NCBI GenBank assembly: GCA_964553505.1
Contig: CAZKKX010000016.1
Coordinates: 1 to 28,310 of the forward strand
DNA from: JAENZQ01 sp964553505
GTDB taxonomy: Bacteria; Bacillota; Clostridia; Peptostreptococcales; JAAYPU01
DNA length: 28,310 bases
Reading direction: 5' to 3'
Shown here: positions 1-6,253 of the stretch, piece by piece
Layout: the number at the start of each line of letters is the position of its first letter
Position numbering within the stretch: position 1 is the first letter of the stretch
The notes under the pieces: generated by a model
The model's database searches: none
What the model was told of the DNA's origin: nothing
Seen by the model: only the letters and a program-made list of their open reading frames with translations
Program-made: the position numbers and the translations under genes

Positions 1-836
1 CCTTCCGGTAAATACCCTTTGTTCTTAAAATCAGTAGCCGCTACATCTCCGTGCCGCTTGCTGAGCTTCTTTCTCTCAGTATTAAGAATATTGGGAAGGT
101 GAACAAATACAGGTGCTTTCCATCCAAAAGCTTCATAAAGATACACATGCTTTGGCGTAGAGATAACCCATTCTTCACCTCTTATGACATGAGTAATACC
201 CATAAGATGATCATCTACGACTACTGCAAAATGGTAAGTTGGGAACCCGTCTGTTTTTATGAGAACCTGATCATCTAAATCCCCGGTATTGACAATAACG
301 TGACCTCTAACAACATCCGTAAAAACAATATCTTTATTCACGGGAAGTTTCAGTCGAATGACGCAGGATTCCCCGGCTTCGGCTCTTTTTCGGGCCTCTT
401 CTAATGAAATGTCTCTGCAACAACCATCATATTTAGGCGTTTCTCCTTTACTGATCTGTTCTTCTCGAACGTGATCCAGTCTTTCTTTTGAACAAAAACA
501 ATAGTAAGCATATCCATCATCCAGTAGTTGTCGAATATATTTTTTGTAAATTTCTAATCTTTCTGACTGTATATACGGACCATATTCTCCGGTCTGAGTT
601 ATTACGCCTTCTTGCATCATAACCCCTTCGTTATGATCTACCCCGCACCATTTCAATATATTCAACATATTTTCTACTGCCCCGCCTACAAGGCGGCTCT
701 GATCCGTATCTTCAATACGAAGTATGTAACTTCCATTATTTTTCTTTGCAAACAAATAATTATATAATGCTGTCCTTAAACTGCCAATATGAACAAACCC
801 TGTAGGGCTTGGTGCAAATCTTACTCTGACACTCAT
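1..836 (-). CDS. gltX: Glutamate--tRNA ligase, N-terminal part (cut by window edge)
   Basis: This cytosolic class I aminoacyl-tRNA synthetase charges tRNA-Glu (and tRNA-Gln in bacteria that use the amidotransferase route). About 278 residues are present; the C-terminal anticodon-binding part lies outside the window. The protein starts MSVRVRFAPSPTGFVHIGSL, which contains the HIGH-type ATP signature as HIGS. A Cys-rich zinc-type insert follows (YYCFCSKER near residue 120, then YDGCC), and the second ATP signature KLSKRHGD is near residue 260. The ATG at 836 is supported by a GGAGG about 10 nt upstream and by the family N-terminus. A promoter lies just upstream, so the gene is probably transcribed on its own. 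The family assignment is secure. Discriminating versus non-discriminating specificity, and glutamate versus glutaminyl subfamily edge cases, cannot be settled from this half, although the SPTGxxHIG form favours GltX. Confidence 0.95.
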   Translation of the reverse strand, partial: MSVRVRFAPSPTGFVHIGSLRTALYNYLFAKKNNGSYILRIEDTDQSRLVGGAVENMLNILKWCGVDHNEGVMMQEGVITQTGEYGPYIQSERLEIYKKYIRQLLDDGYAYYCFCSKERLDHVREEQISKGETPKYDGCCRDISLEEARKRAEAGESCVIRLKLPVNKDIVFTDVVRGHVIVNTGDLDDQVLIKTDGFPTYHFAVVVDDHLMGITHVIRGEEWVISTPKHVYLYEAFGWKAPVFVHLPNILNTERKKLSKRHGDVAATDFKNKGYLPE

Positions 837-875
837 AATATCCGTTATCCTCCAAATTTTTGCAACTTTAATAGT

Positions 876-904
876 ATTATATAGCATACCCTTAAGGTTG
901 GCAA
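876..904 (-). promoter_or_regulatory. Sigma-A type promoter of gltX
   Basis: On the minus strand TTGCCA (899-904) and TATAAT (876-881) are separated by exactly 17 nt. The predicted start point is about 30 nt upstream of the gltX ATG, leaving room for the GGAGG site. The minus 10 box is perfect and the minus 35 box has four of six consensus bases. This is inference from sequence only. Confidence 0.65.
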
Positions 905-920
905 TTAATCAATATGAAAA

Positions 921-1040
921 TAGTAAAGGTAAGGTGAGTGAAAGTGGAAATGGAAGTGAAGTGGAAGTAAAATCGTAAGAGGATTCTGCCTGAGGCAAAA
1001 TCCACCTTAAATCATTAATCTTAAATCTAAAACTTTAAAT
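921..1040. repeat. Degenerate short-repeat element with central hairpin (copy 1)
   Basis: The intergenic space between gltX and the M23 gene holds a purine-rich, degenerate repeat of GTGAAAGTGGAA type on its left. A hairpin follows: GGATTCTGCC (981-990), loop TGA, then GGCAAAATCC (994-1003), with one mismatch in ten. On the right is a different degenerate repeat of TTAAATC/CTAAA type. The hairpin is downstream of the M23 gene on the minus strand but has no clean T-tract there, so it is a poor intrinsic terminator. A similar architecture occurs at 5687-5760. Confidence 0.5.
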
Positions 1041-1041
1041 C

Positions 1042-2439
1042 TCAATTGATGGTGTATTCCACATACTTCAGCGGGTCCTGAGGTATATCGTTAACTCTTA
1101 CTTCAAAATGAAGATGCACACCCGTAGCATTACCGGTATTTCCCATTTTAGCAATTACCTTACCCTTTTCAACCACATCACCCTGGCTGACTAAAATCTC
1201 ATCACAGTGACCATAATACGTTGTTCTGTTATTTCCGTGTGAAATAATGACCAGTAATCCATAGTTTCCTTTCCAACCGGTAAAGGTTACAACCCCTCCA
1301 TCGGCAGCTACAATAGGTGTTCCTTTATCATTTGCAATATCTATACCTGAATGCATTCTGCCCCATCTTCTTCCAAAAACAGAAGTCAACATACCTCTTG
1401 AAGGATTGTCCAAAGCTCCTGTCCCTAAGGATGAAGGAATAGCCTTAGTTCCTAATAATACGATTTGATTCAAAGGTTCTTTTATAACAGCAGTCTCGAT
1501 GATTTCCGTTGATACGATTTCTCCGTTTTCCCGTGTCACCTGTGAGTTTATTTCTTTTACGCCAAATATACCTTCCTTTTTAATCTGTTCCTCTCCCTCA
1601 TAAAGGGCTTCTGTCTTTTCATATGTATTTTCAAACATGATTTTTTCGCTGACGACAGCTTTTTCTGTTGTTACAACTGTAATATAAGGTTTTGGTATAA
1701 CCAGGCTTATACTTTGCCCAATCTGTAATTTATCAGGGTCGATATCCGGATTGGCTGACTCCAAATCTTCAAGAGAAATCTGATGCCTTTCAGCAATTGT
1801 CCATAAGCTTTCTCCTCTCCTTATTTGATGTTCTTTCCATTCGGTAGTGCCCGTCAAAATATATCTAAGCGCATCTTCATATGCGAATAATTCATTTGCA
1901 TGCAAATTCTTTTCTTTTATCTCTACTGCCTCCTTAAAATAAACATCCTGGTATTGACCACCCTCCTTAAGAAAGTGGTTTTTAAGATCATTTATAAGCC
2001 GGTCGGCTTTTTCCTTGCTATTTAACGCAACGACATTGTCACCTTCTACCGTCATTACCCAGGACTTTAAAAAGGAGTTCTCAGATTTTGAAAGTTCACG
2101 AATAACTTCTTCTTCGTTTAAAGGCTCTATTTCAGAAACTTTTTCTTTCTTAAAGGAAATCATACTATCTTTGACAAAAGCTTCTGTTCCATATTTACGA
2201 CTCAAATCTTTTTCAACGGAATCCACAATCATATAAACCTGATTCTTTCTATGAACTTGACCCATGCTTTTCCCATTAATACTTACTGTAAATACAGATA
2301 AGGTACTGTCTGCCAAAATTATAATCACAGAAACAATTGAGAAACAAATTATAAGCAGAGATATCACTTTGACAAGCTTATAATTTCGTTTAAGTCTTTT
2401 CCTCATCATCCTTTTGACTCTTTCGAATATATCGTTCAT
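1042..2439 (-). CDS. Membrane-anchored LysM-G5-M23 murein endopeptidase
   Basis: This 465-residue protein probably trims peptidoglycan cross-links outside the membrane. A very basic N-terminus is followed by one hydrophobic segment (about residues 23-43), so it is membrane-anchored or slowly secreted. A LysM peptidoglycan-binding module follows (about 203-247, with RRGESLWTIAERHQIS and the IGQSI end). Next comes a G5-like beta-rich segment (about 255-330) and a LytM/M23 domain (about 345-455). The zinc ligands are visible: His363 and Asp367 in HSGID, and His444 in HLHFE, with catalytic His411 in YGHCD and His442, so the enzyme should be active. The ATG at 2439 is preceded by only a modest AGGCAGG site. 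Neighbours give no functional link. The architecture matches clostridial DipM/NlpD-like or spore-wall hydrolases; the physiological role (growth, division or sporulation) is not decided by the sequence. Confidence 0.9.
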   Translation of the reverse strand: MNDIFERVKRMMRKRLKRNYKLVKVISLLIICFSIVSVIIILADSTLSVFTVSINGKSMGQVHRKNQVYMIVDSVEKDLSRKYGTEAFVKDSMISFKKEKVSEIEPLNEEEVIRELSKSENSFLKSWVMTVEGDNVVALNSKEKADRLINDLKNHFLKEGGQYQDVYFKEAVEIKEKNLHANELFAYEDALRYILTGTTEWKEHQIRRGESLWTIAERHQISLEDLESANPDIDPDKLQIGQSISLVIPKPYITVVTTEKAVVSEKIMFENTYEKTEALYEGEEQIKKEGIFGVKEINSQVTRENGEIVSTEIIETAVIKEPLNQIVLLGTKAIPSSLGTGALDNPSRGMLTSVFGRRWGRMHSGIDIANDKGTPIVAADGGVVTFTGWKGNYGLLVIISHGNNRTTYYGHCDEILVSQGDVVEKGKVIAKMGNTGNATGVHLHFEVRVNDIPQDPLKYVEYTIN

Positions 2440-2641
2440 TTCTTTACCTGCCTTTTATCTCATTAACAACTCATTTTCCATCTAGTTTATTTTATTCTTC
2501 TTTTTGAGAAAATTGACAACATTTTCTATCCTATTATTATATACAGATTCTCAAATGTATACTTGGAAATTATTTCCTCACTCATTAATATCACATACGT
2601 TAGTCCAGGTCAATTAAATAAAGTCTATTCGACAAAGGAAG

Positions 2642-3496
2642 TTAAAATCTCCTGAAATTCGCCTTTCTCACAGGAATATTAAAGCCTGTTGTAATAGCAT
2701 TTACAGGACATGCTTTTTTACAGGCCCCACATCGAATACATTCAGGGCTATTGGGGTCTTCATAAGGGATGCCTCCCATTTTGCATGCATTTAAACAGTT
2801 TCCACATTTATTACATGCTTGTTTGTCAATCTTAATATGATAACATGAAATCTTATTAAACAATGCATAAATGGCACCCAGAGGGCACATATACTTGCAA
2901 AAAAAACGATAAATCTTTGTTGACAGCAGGACAACAAGCAGTAGTATCCCCAGCTTCCAATTAAATAGAGTGCCTGCTGCAGAGCGCAATGATTCATTGG
3001 TATATAGAAGAGGAATACCGGCCTCCAGAGTCCCAACAGGACATATATATTTACAATAGGCAGGATCTCCTACACCCCAGGCATTAGAAAACAAGATAGG
3101 GATAAATATAACAAAAACTAAAAGGAAAAGATATTTGAAATATTTCAAAAACCCATACCGATGTGACAAATGTACCTTTCTTAGGGGGATTTTATAAATC
3201 CATTCCTGAAAAAGCCCGAAAGGGCAAAGCCATCCGCAGACAAATCGACCTAAGAGTGTGCCGATGATCAAAAAAAATCCCAGAAGGTAAAAAGAAATGA
3301 AATATTGTGCACTGTTCACCACTGCCTGGAAAGCACCTATGGGACATGATCCCAGCGCTCCGGGGCATGAATAGCAATTAAACCCGGGTACACAAAAAAG
3401 TTTGGATTTTCCTTTATATATGGTTCCATTCAAGAACCCTTTATAGTAGCTGTTGGTTAAAACAGCCGTTATAATCTGTACAGTTTTTCTCAGCAT
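2642..3496 (-). CDS. NapH-like membrane polyferredoxin (4Fe-4S)
   Basis: A 284-residue membrane protein of the NapH/NosR/YccM polyferredoxin group, likely passing electrons between a quinone or flavin partner and an unknown acceptor. Cys-rich membrane-edge motifs run in order: CYSCPGALGSCPIG (about residue 42), CGWLCPFG (about 87), CKYICPVGTLEAG (about 150) and CKYMCPLGAIYA (about 204). Several hydrophobic helices lie between them. Two classical 4Fe-4S clusters close the protein (CNKCGNCLNAC and CIRCGACKKACP). I chose ATG 3496 rather than TTG 3505 because it sits directly after the stop of the upstream micro-gene, which implies translational coupling; the TTG would give three extra residues. 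The family is clear and the electron donor and acceptor are not known. Confidence 0.88.
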   Translation of the reverse strand: MLRKTVQIITAVLTNSYYKGFLNGTIYKGKSKLFCVPGFNCYSCPGALGSCPIGAFQAVVNSAQYFISFYLLGFFLIIGTLLGRFVCGWLCPFGLFQEWIYKIPLRKVHLSHRYGFLKYFKYLFLLVFVIFIPILFSNAWGVGDPAYCKYICPVGTLEAGIPLLYTNESLRSAAGTLFNWKLGILLLVVLLSTKIYRFFCKYMCPLGAIYALFNKISCYHIKIDKQACNKCGNCLNACKMGGIPYEDPNSPECIRCGACKKACPVNAITTGFNIPVRKANFRRF

Positions 3497-3497
3497 A

Positions 3498-3635
3498 TCA
3501 ACCAATCCCGATACATTCCAGACATATATTAATGGCTTTGGTCAGTACCGTATGAACCTCTTGCCTTTTTATTCCTGTTATAACCAACATGCTCCCAAAC
3601 AAAATCAGAGCAAATTGTAAAGCTCTGTGTTTCAT
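3498..3635 (-). CDS. CD1871A-like CXXC micro-protein
   Basis: A 45-residue ORF reads MKHRALQFALILFGSMLVIT at its start and ends ICLECIGIG. It has one hydrophobic segment (about residues 5-21) followed by a short tail carrying a CxxC pair (CLEC) three to six residues before the end. An AGAGGTG ribosome binding site stands upstream of ATG 3635, and a promoter lies at 3657-3685. Its TGA is one base from the ATG of the polyferredoxin, so the two form a coupled operon. The length, the hydrophobic head and the CLECIGIG ending match what I recall of the CD1871A family of CXXC proteins in Clostridia. The role is unknown; the two cysteines could bind metal, carry a disulphide or complete a cluster of the neighbour. 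It is easily missed by gene callers because of its size. Confidence 0.82.
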   Translation of the reverse strand: MKHRALQFALILFGSMLVITGIKRQEVHTVLTKAINICLECIGIG

Positions 3636-3656
3636 ATGACACCTCTTTTTGAATAG

Positions 3657-3685
3657 AATATACCCACATTCTACTATAAAATCAA
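3657..3685 (-). promoter_or_regulatory. Promoter of the CXXC protein-polyferredoxin operon
   Basis: On the minus strand TTGATT (3680-3685) and TATATT (3657-3662) are 17 nt apart, a sigma-A type arrangement. The minus 10 box ends 21 nt upstream of the micro-gene ATG, leaving a short leader that contains the AGAGGTG site. Confidence 0.6.
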
Positions 3686-3816
3686 TATTTTTTTATACTT
3701 TTCCCCGAACTTTTCCAATCAATAATAAAATAAGCGAAAAGAAAAAACCCAGAAAATATTGGCATGGACTGCAATGGCTGAAGAAAAAACTATTTCGATA
3801 TTTTTGTTCCTTTCGG

Positions 3817-4416
3817 TCATGATTCCAAGGAAAATACCTTGCTTCCAACAGAAGACCGATGTTTCTCTATCTGCAGTTTATACAGACTATAAGCAATAGC
3901 ACGGGTGGTTTTTTCCGCCATTGTATAGACCATCCCCAAAGAGGCACTTTGAAGCATCAGAATAGGCGAAAAACCTGAAACAGCCACTACTCCTGATATG
4001 GCTATATCTCCAATAGAAGGCAGGTTTTTTCCAACACCTCTTCCTGGGCTGATAGACCCATATTTGATACCGATACATCCCACGTAATCCGAGTAGCCTA
4101 CAGAAGAATCTATTGCAATGATAAGGGTTTTTTCTTCGTTGATTCGTTTAATGGTTTTTTCCAATGTCAATGCGTGAACCGGTTCATAAAGAGTGCCGTA
4201 TAAATCAAATTCATACAGGGTATATTTTGACAGCAGGTGCCCTGCCAAAGGGCCATAACTATCTCCTGTAGACCTATCCGTACCAATGCATATAACTGCT
4301 ATTTTATCATAAGATTTGGTTATTTCACCTATCATCTGGTGAATACAGTTGTTTAGCTCAAATTGTGATAAACGATCTTTAGTATTTATGTATATGGATT
4401 CGTTAAATAGCTTCAT
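3817..4416 (-). CDS. yyaC: YyaC-type spore protein (DUF1256), GPR-like peptidase fold
   Basis: A 199-residue protein of the DUF1256/YyaC family, made in sporulating Bacillota and structurally related to the germination protease GPR and hydrogenase maturation peptidases. Recognisable blocks are VICIGTDRSTGDSYGPLAGH (about residues 41-60), TLYEPVHALTL (about 74), IIAIDSSVGY (about 98), ISPGRGVGKNLPSIGD (about 121) and SISGVVAVSGF-like text around 140. The Asp residues in GTDRSTGD and AIDSS correspond to those thought to act in the related peptidases. ATG 4416 has a strong GGGAGGG site. The gene is transcribed away from aroF and appears monocistronic. It is good evidence that the host forms spores. 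The exact substrate is not known. Confidence 0.93.
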   Translation of the reverse strand: MKLFNESIYINTKDRLSQFELNNCIHQMIGEITKSYDKIAVICIGTDRSTGDSYGPLAGHLLSKYTLYEFDLYGTLYEPVHALTLEKTIKRINEEKTLIIAIDSSVGYSDYVGCIGIKYGSISPGRGVGKNLPSIGDIAISGVVAVSGFSPILMLQSASLGMVYTMAEKTTRAIAYSLYKLQIEKHRSSVGSKVFSLES

Positions 4417-4474
4417 TTTGAATCCCTCCCTCGCATTAATATACTCAAATAAAGGATTGAATATTTATCCAAAG

Positions 4475-4498
4475 AAAAATTCTCACGGAAGAATTTTT
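4475..4498. repeat. AT-rich inverted repeat between divergent yyaC and aroF
   Basis: AAAAATTCT (4475-4483) and AGAATTTTT (4490-4498) form a perfect 9-bp stem with a 6-nt loop. It lies upstream of both genes, so it is not at a gene end. It may be a regulator-binding site or a stray hairpin. Confidence 0.3.
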
Positions 4499-4597
4499 TA
4501 AAAATCAAAATCAAGATTTATAAAATCAAGAAATAGCCCCAGATACCATTGATGCTTAAATTCAAAAATGTAACTCTTTTTTATAAAACCTAAGTTA

Positions 4598-4626
4598 TTG
4601 ATATTTGCTTTTATATATGGTATTAT
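4598..4626 (+). promoter_or_regulatory. Sigma-A promoter of the DAHP synthase gene
   Basis: TTGATA (4598-4603), a 17-nt spacer and TATTAT (4621-4626) form a near-consensus promoter. The start codon is 36 nt after the minus 10 box, so the leader is too short for a T-box or attenuator. No amino-acid-dependent leader is therefore visible for this aromatic pathway gene. Confidence 0.7.
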
Positions 4627-4662
4627 CCTTTCAATTTAAATCTTACCTTTGGAGGAAATAAA

Positions 4663-5688
4663 ATGAGCTTTGAATATGTCCAAAAACTTCCGTCCCCGGA
4701 AGAAATGAAAGAACAAATGCCATTAAGCAAAGAGACTGCTGTCCATAAGGCACATATCGATAAAGAAATACAGGAAATCTTTTCAGGTGAAAGCAATCGT
4801 TTTGTTGTCGTTATCGGACCATGCTCGGCTGATGATGAGGATGCAGTGGTAGAATATACGGTTAAATTGGCAAAGGTACAGGAAAAAGTAAAAGAAAAAC
4901 TTCTGCTTATTCCCCGGGTCTATACCAATAAGCCTCGTACTACAGGCGAAGGCTATAAAGGCATGATGCATCAACCTGACCCTCATGAAAAACCCAATAT
5001 TGTAAAAGGTCTTCAGGCTTTAAGACGGCTACATATCCGCGTTATGGAGGAATCCGGCCTGACAACGGCGGATGAAATGCTGTATCCCACAAATTATCCT
5101 TATGTAGAAGACTTGTTGAGCTATATCGCCGTGGGCGCAAGATCCGTTGAAAACCAACAGCATCGGCTGACAGTAAGCGGAATGGATGTACCTGTGGGGA
5201 TGAAAAATCCTACCAGCGGTGATTTAGTTGTTATGCTAAATTCCATAAAAGCTGCTCAACTCCCTCATACCTTTTTATATAATGGTTTTGAAGTCAATAC
5301 CACCGGCAATCCTCTGGCACACGCCATGCTCCGTGGAGCCGTCAACCAATACGGAAGAAATATACCCAATTATCATTACGAGGACTTAATCTATATCGCT
5401 AAAGTATATCTGGAAGCAGGGCTGAAAAACCCATCTCTTATTGTAGACACCAACCATGCCAATTCCATGAAAAAATTTGAGGAACAGCCGCGTATAGCTA
5501 TGGAGATAATCAGGAGCATGAATCACTCTGATGCCATCAGAAAAATAGTCAAAGGCTTACTCATAGAAAGTTACCTTGTAGACGGAAGACAGGATACCCA
5601 AGCCGTCTACGGAAAATCCATCACGGATGCCTGTCTGGGCTGGAGGAAAAGCGAAAGACTACTGCTGAATATCGCTGATGCAATATAA
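4663..5688 (+). CDS. 3-deoxy-7-phosphoheptulonate synthase, type I-alpha
   Basis: This cytosolic enzyme condenses phosphoenolpyruvate and erythrose 4-phosphate to DAHP, the entry step of the shikimate pathway. The 341 residues match the AroF/AroG/AroH (type I-alpha) length of about 350. Motifs include VVIGPCSADDEDAV near residue 49, PRVYTNKPRTTGEGYKG near 84 (PEP and phosphate binding), GARSVENQQHR near 162, VGMKNPTSGD near 182 and IVDTNHANS near 262. The metal ligands of the family (the Cys in GPCS, the His in TNHANS, and a Glu and Asp near the C-terminus, as in LLIESYLVDGRQ) are present. A TTTGGAGGAAATAAAATG start is unambiguous. It stands alone with its own promoter. Which aromatic amino acid inhibits it cannot be told by eye, so I give no F/G/H letter. 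Confidence 0.95.
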   Translation: MSFEYVQKLPSPEEMKEQMPLSKETAVHKAHIDKEIQEIFSGESNRFVVVIGPCSADDEDAVVEYTVKLAKVQEKVKEKLLLIPRVYTNKPRTTGEGYKGMMHQPDPHEKPNIVKGLQALRRLHIRVMEESGLTTADEMLYPTNYPYVEDLLSYIAVGARSVENQQHRLTVSGMDVPVGMKNPTSGDLVVMLNSIKAAQLPHTFLYNGFEVNTTGNPLAHAMLRGAVNQYGRNIPNYHYEDLIYIAKVYLEAGLKNPSLIVDTNHANSMKKFEEQPRIAMEIIRSMNHSDAIRKIVKGLLIESYLVDGRQDTQAVYGKSITDACLGWRKSERLLLNIADAI

Positions 5689-5760
5689 GTATGAGTATGA
5701 GTATGTTAAGTATAAGTAGCTCCTTCGGAGCAGTATGAGTTTAACCCTCTAACTTTCTTA
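5687..5760. repeat. Degenerate AGTATG repeat with hairpin (copy 2)
   Basis: Immediately at the aroF-type stop codon begins a run of AGTATG/AGTATA units, then the hairpin GCTCC-TTC-GGAGC (5719-5731), then AGTATGAGTTTAACC. There is no T-tract right after the stem, so it is not a typical intrinsic terminator. The arrangement of short direct repeat, GC-rich hairpin with a three-base loop, then a TTAA-containing flank resembles the element at 921-1040. Confidence 0.5.
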
Positions 5761-5767
5761 ATCACTA

Positions 5768-5829
5768 TTGACTCATAATCTTCCATAATGTATCATATAT
5801 TTAAACATATGAATAGTTGTTCATATGTT
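5768..5829 (+). promoter_or_regulatory. Promoter plus SmtB/CzrA-type operator of the metal-efflux unit
   Basis: TTGACT (5768-5773), a 17-nt spacer and TATCAT (5791-5796) form the promoter. Just downstream a perfect 10-bp inverted repeat, AACATATGAA (5804-5813) and TTCATATGTT (5820-5829), is split by six bases. Its TATGAA..TTCATA core is the pattern bound by SmtB/CzrA/CadC repressors. A repressor bound here would cover the transcription start. The neighbouring regulator is the obvious ligand, so the unit should be autorepressed and released by metal. Confidence 0.75.
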
Positions 5830-5851
5830 CATTTGAAAGGAGATTATTAAT

Positions 5852-6220
5852 ATGCCAAATAAGAATACCTTCATAGAATTATGCGATTTTCCCGTCATAC
5901 ATGAAGAGGTTGTGAATAAAGTCAGAAAAGACATGCCGAAGGAAGAAACTCTGTATGATTTGGCAGAATTATTTAAGGTCTTTGGAGATACGACACGAAT
6001 TAAAATACTCTATGCTTTATCGGCTTCAGAAATGTGCGTCTGTGATATGGCAGCTCTCCTCAGCATGACACAATCGGCCGTATCTCACCAGCTAAGAGTC
6101 TTAAAACAAGCCAGGCTTATTAAGTTCAGAAGGAATGGAAAAGTAGTTTATTATTCTTTAGACGATGAGCATATTCAGCAAATATTCAATCAGGGGTTAG
6201 ATCATATCAATGAAAAATAG
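5852..6220 (+). CDS. cadC: ArsR/SmtB-family metal-responsive repressor, CadC-like
   Basis: A 122-residue winged-helix repressor that should leave its operator on binding Cd, Pb or Zn. The helix-turn-helix is about residues 66-90 (MTQSAVSHQLRVLKQARLI). Two metal sites of the family can be read. An alpha3-type Cys site has Cys62 and Cys64 in EMCVCD, with Cys11 in the N-terminal arm as possible partner. An alpha5-type site has Asp105, His107, His118 and Glu121 with the SmtB/CzrA spacing. Having both is CadC-like. The N-terminus carries only one Cys, where staphylococcal CadC has two. AAAGGAG precedes ATG 5852. The stop is 33 nt before the ATPase start, consistent with co-transcription from the operator-bearing promoter. 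Confidence 0.9.
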   Translation: MPNKNTFIELCDFPVIHEEVVNKVRKDMPKEETLYDLAELFKVFGDTTRIKILYALSASEMCVCDMAALLSMTQSAVSHQLRVLKQARLIKFRRNGKVVYYSLDDEHIQQIFNQGLDHINEK

Positions 6221-6253
6221 TCATTGGTATTTCCTTTAGAAAGAAGGTGTATC

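Noticed and set aside
51..278. Plus-strand open frame of 75 codons
   Set aside because: It is the opposite strand of gltX, which carries HIGH and KMSKS-type signatures; it has no ribosome binding site.
2440..2641. Possible promoter with TATAAT near 2540 for the M23 gene
   Set aside because: The minus 10 box is good, but I could not find an acceptable minus 35 box at 16-18 nt, so it is not listed as a feature.
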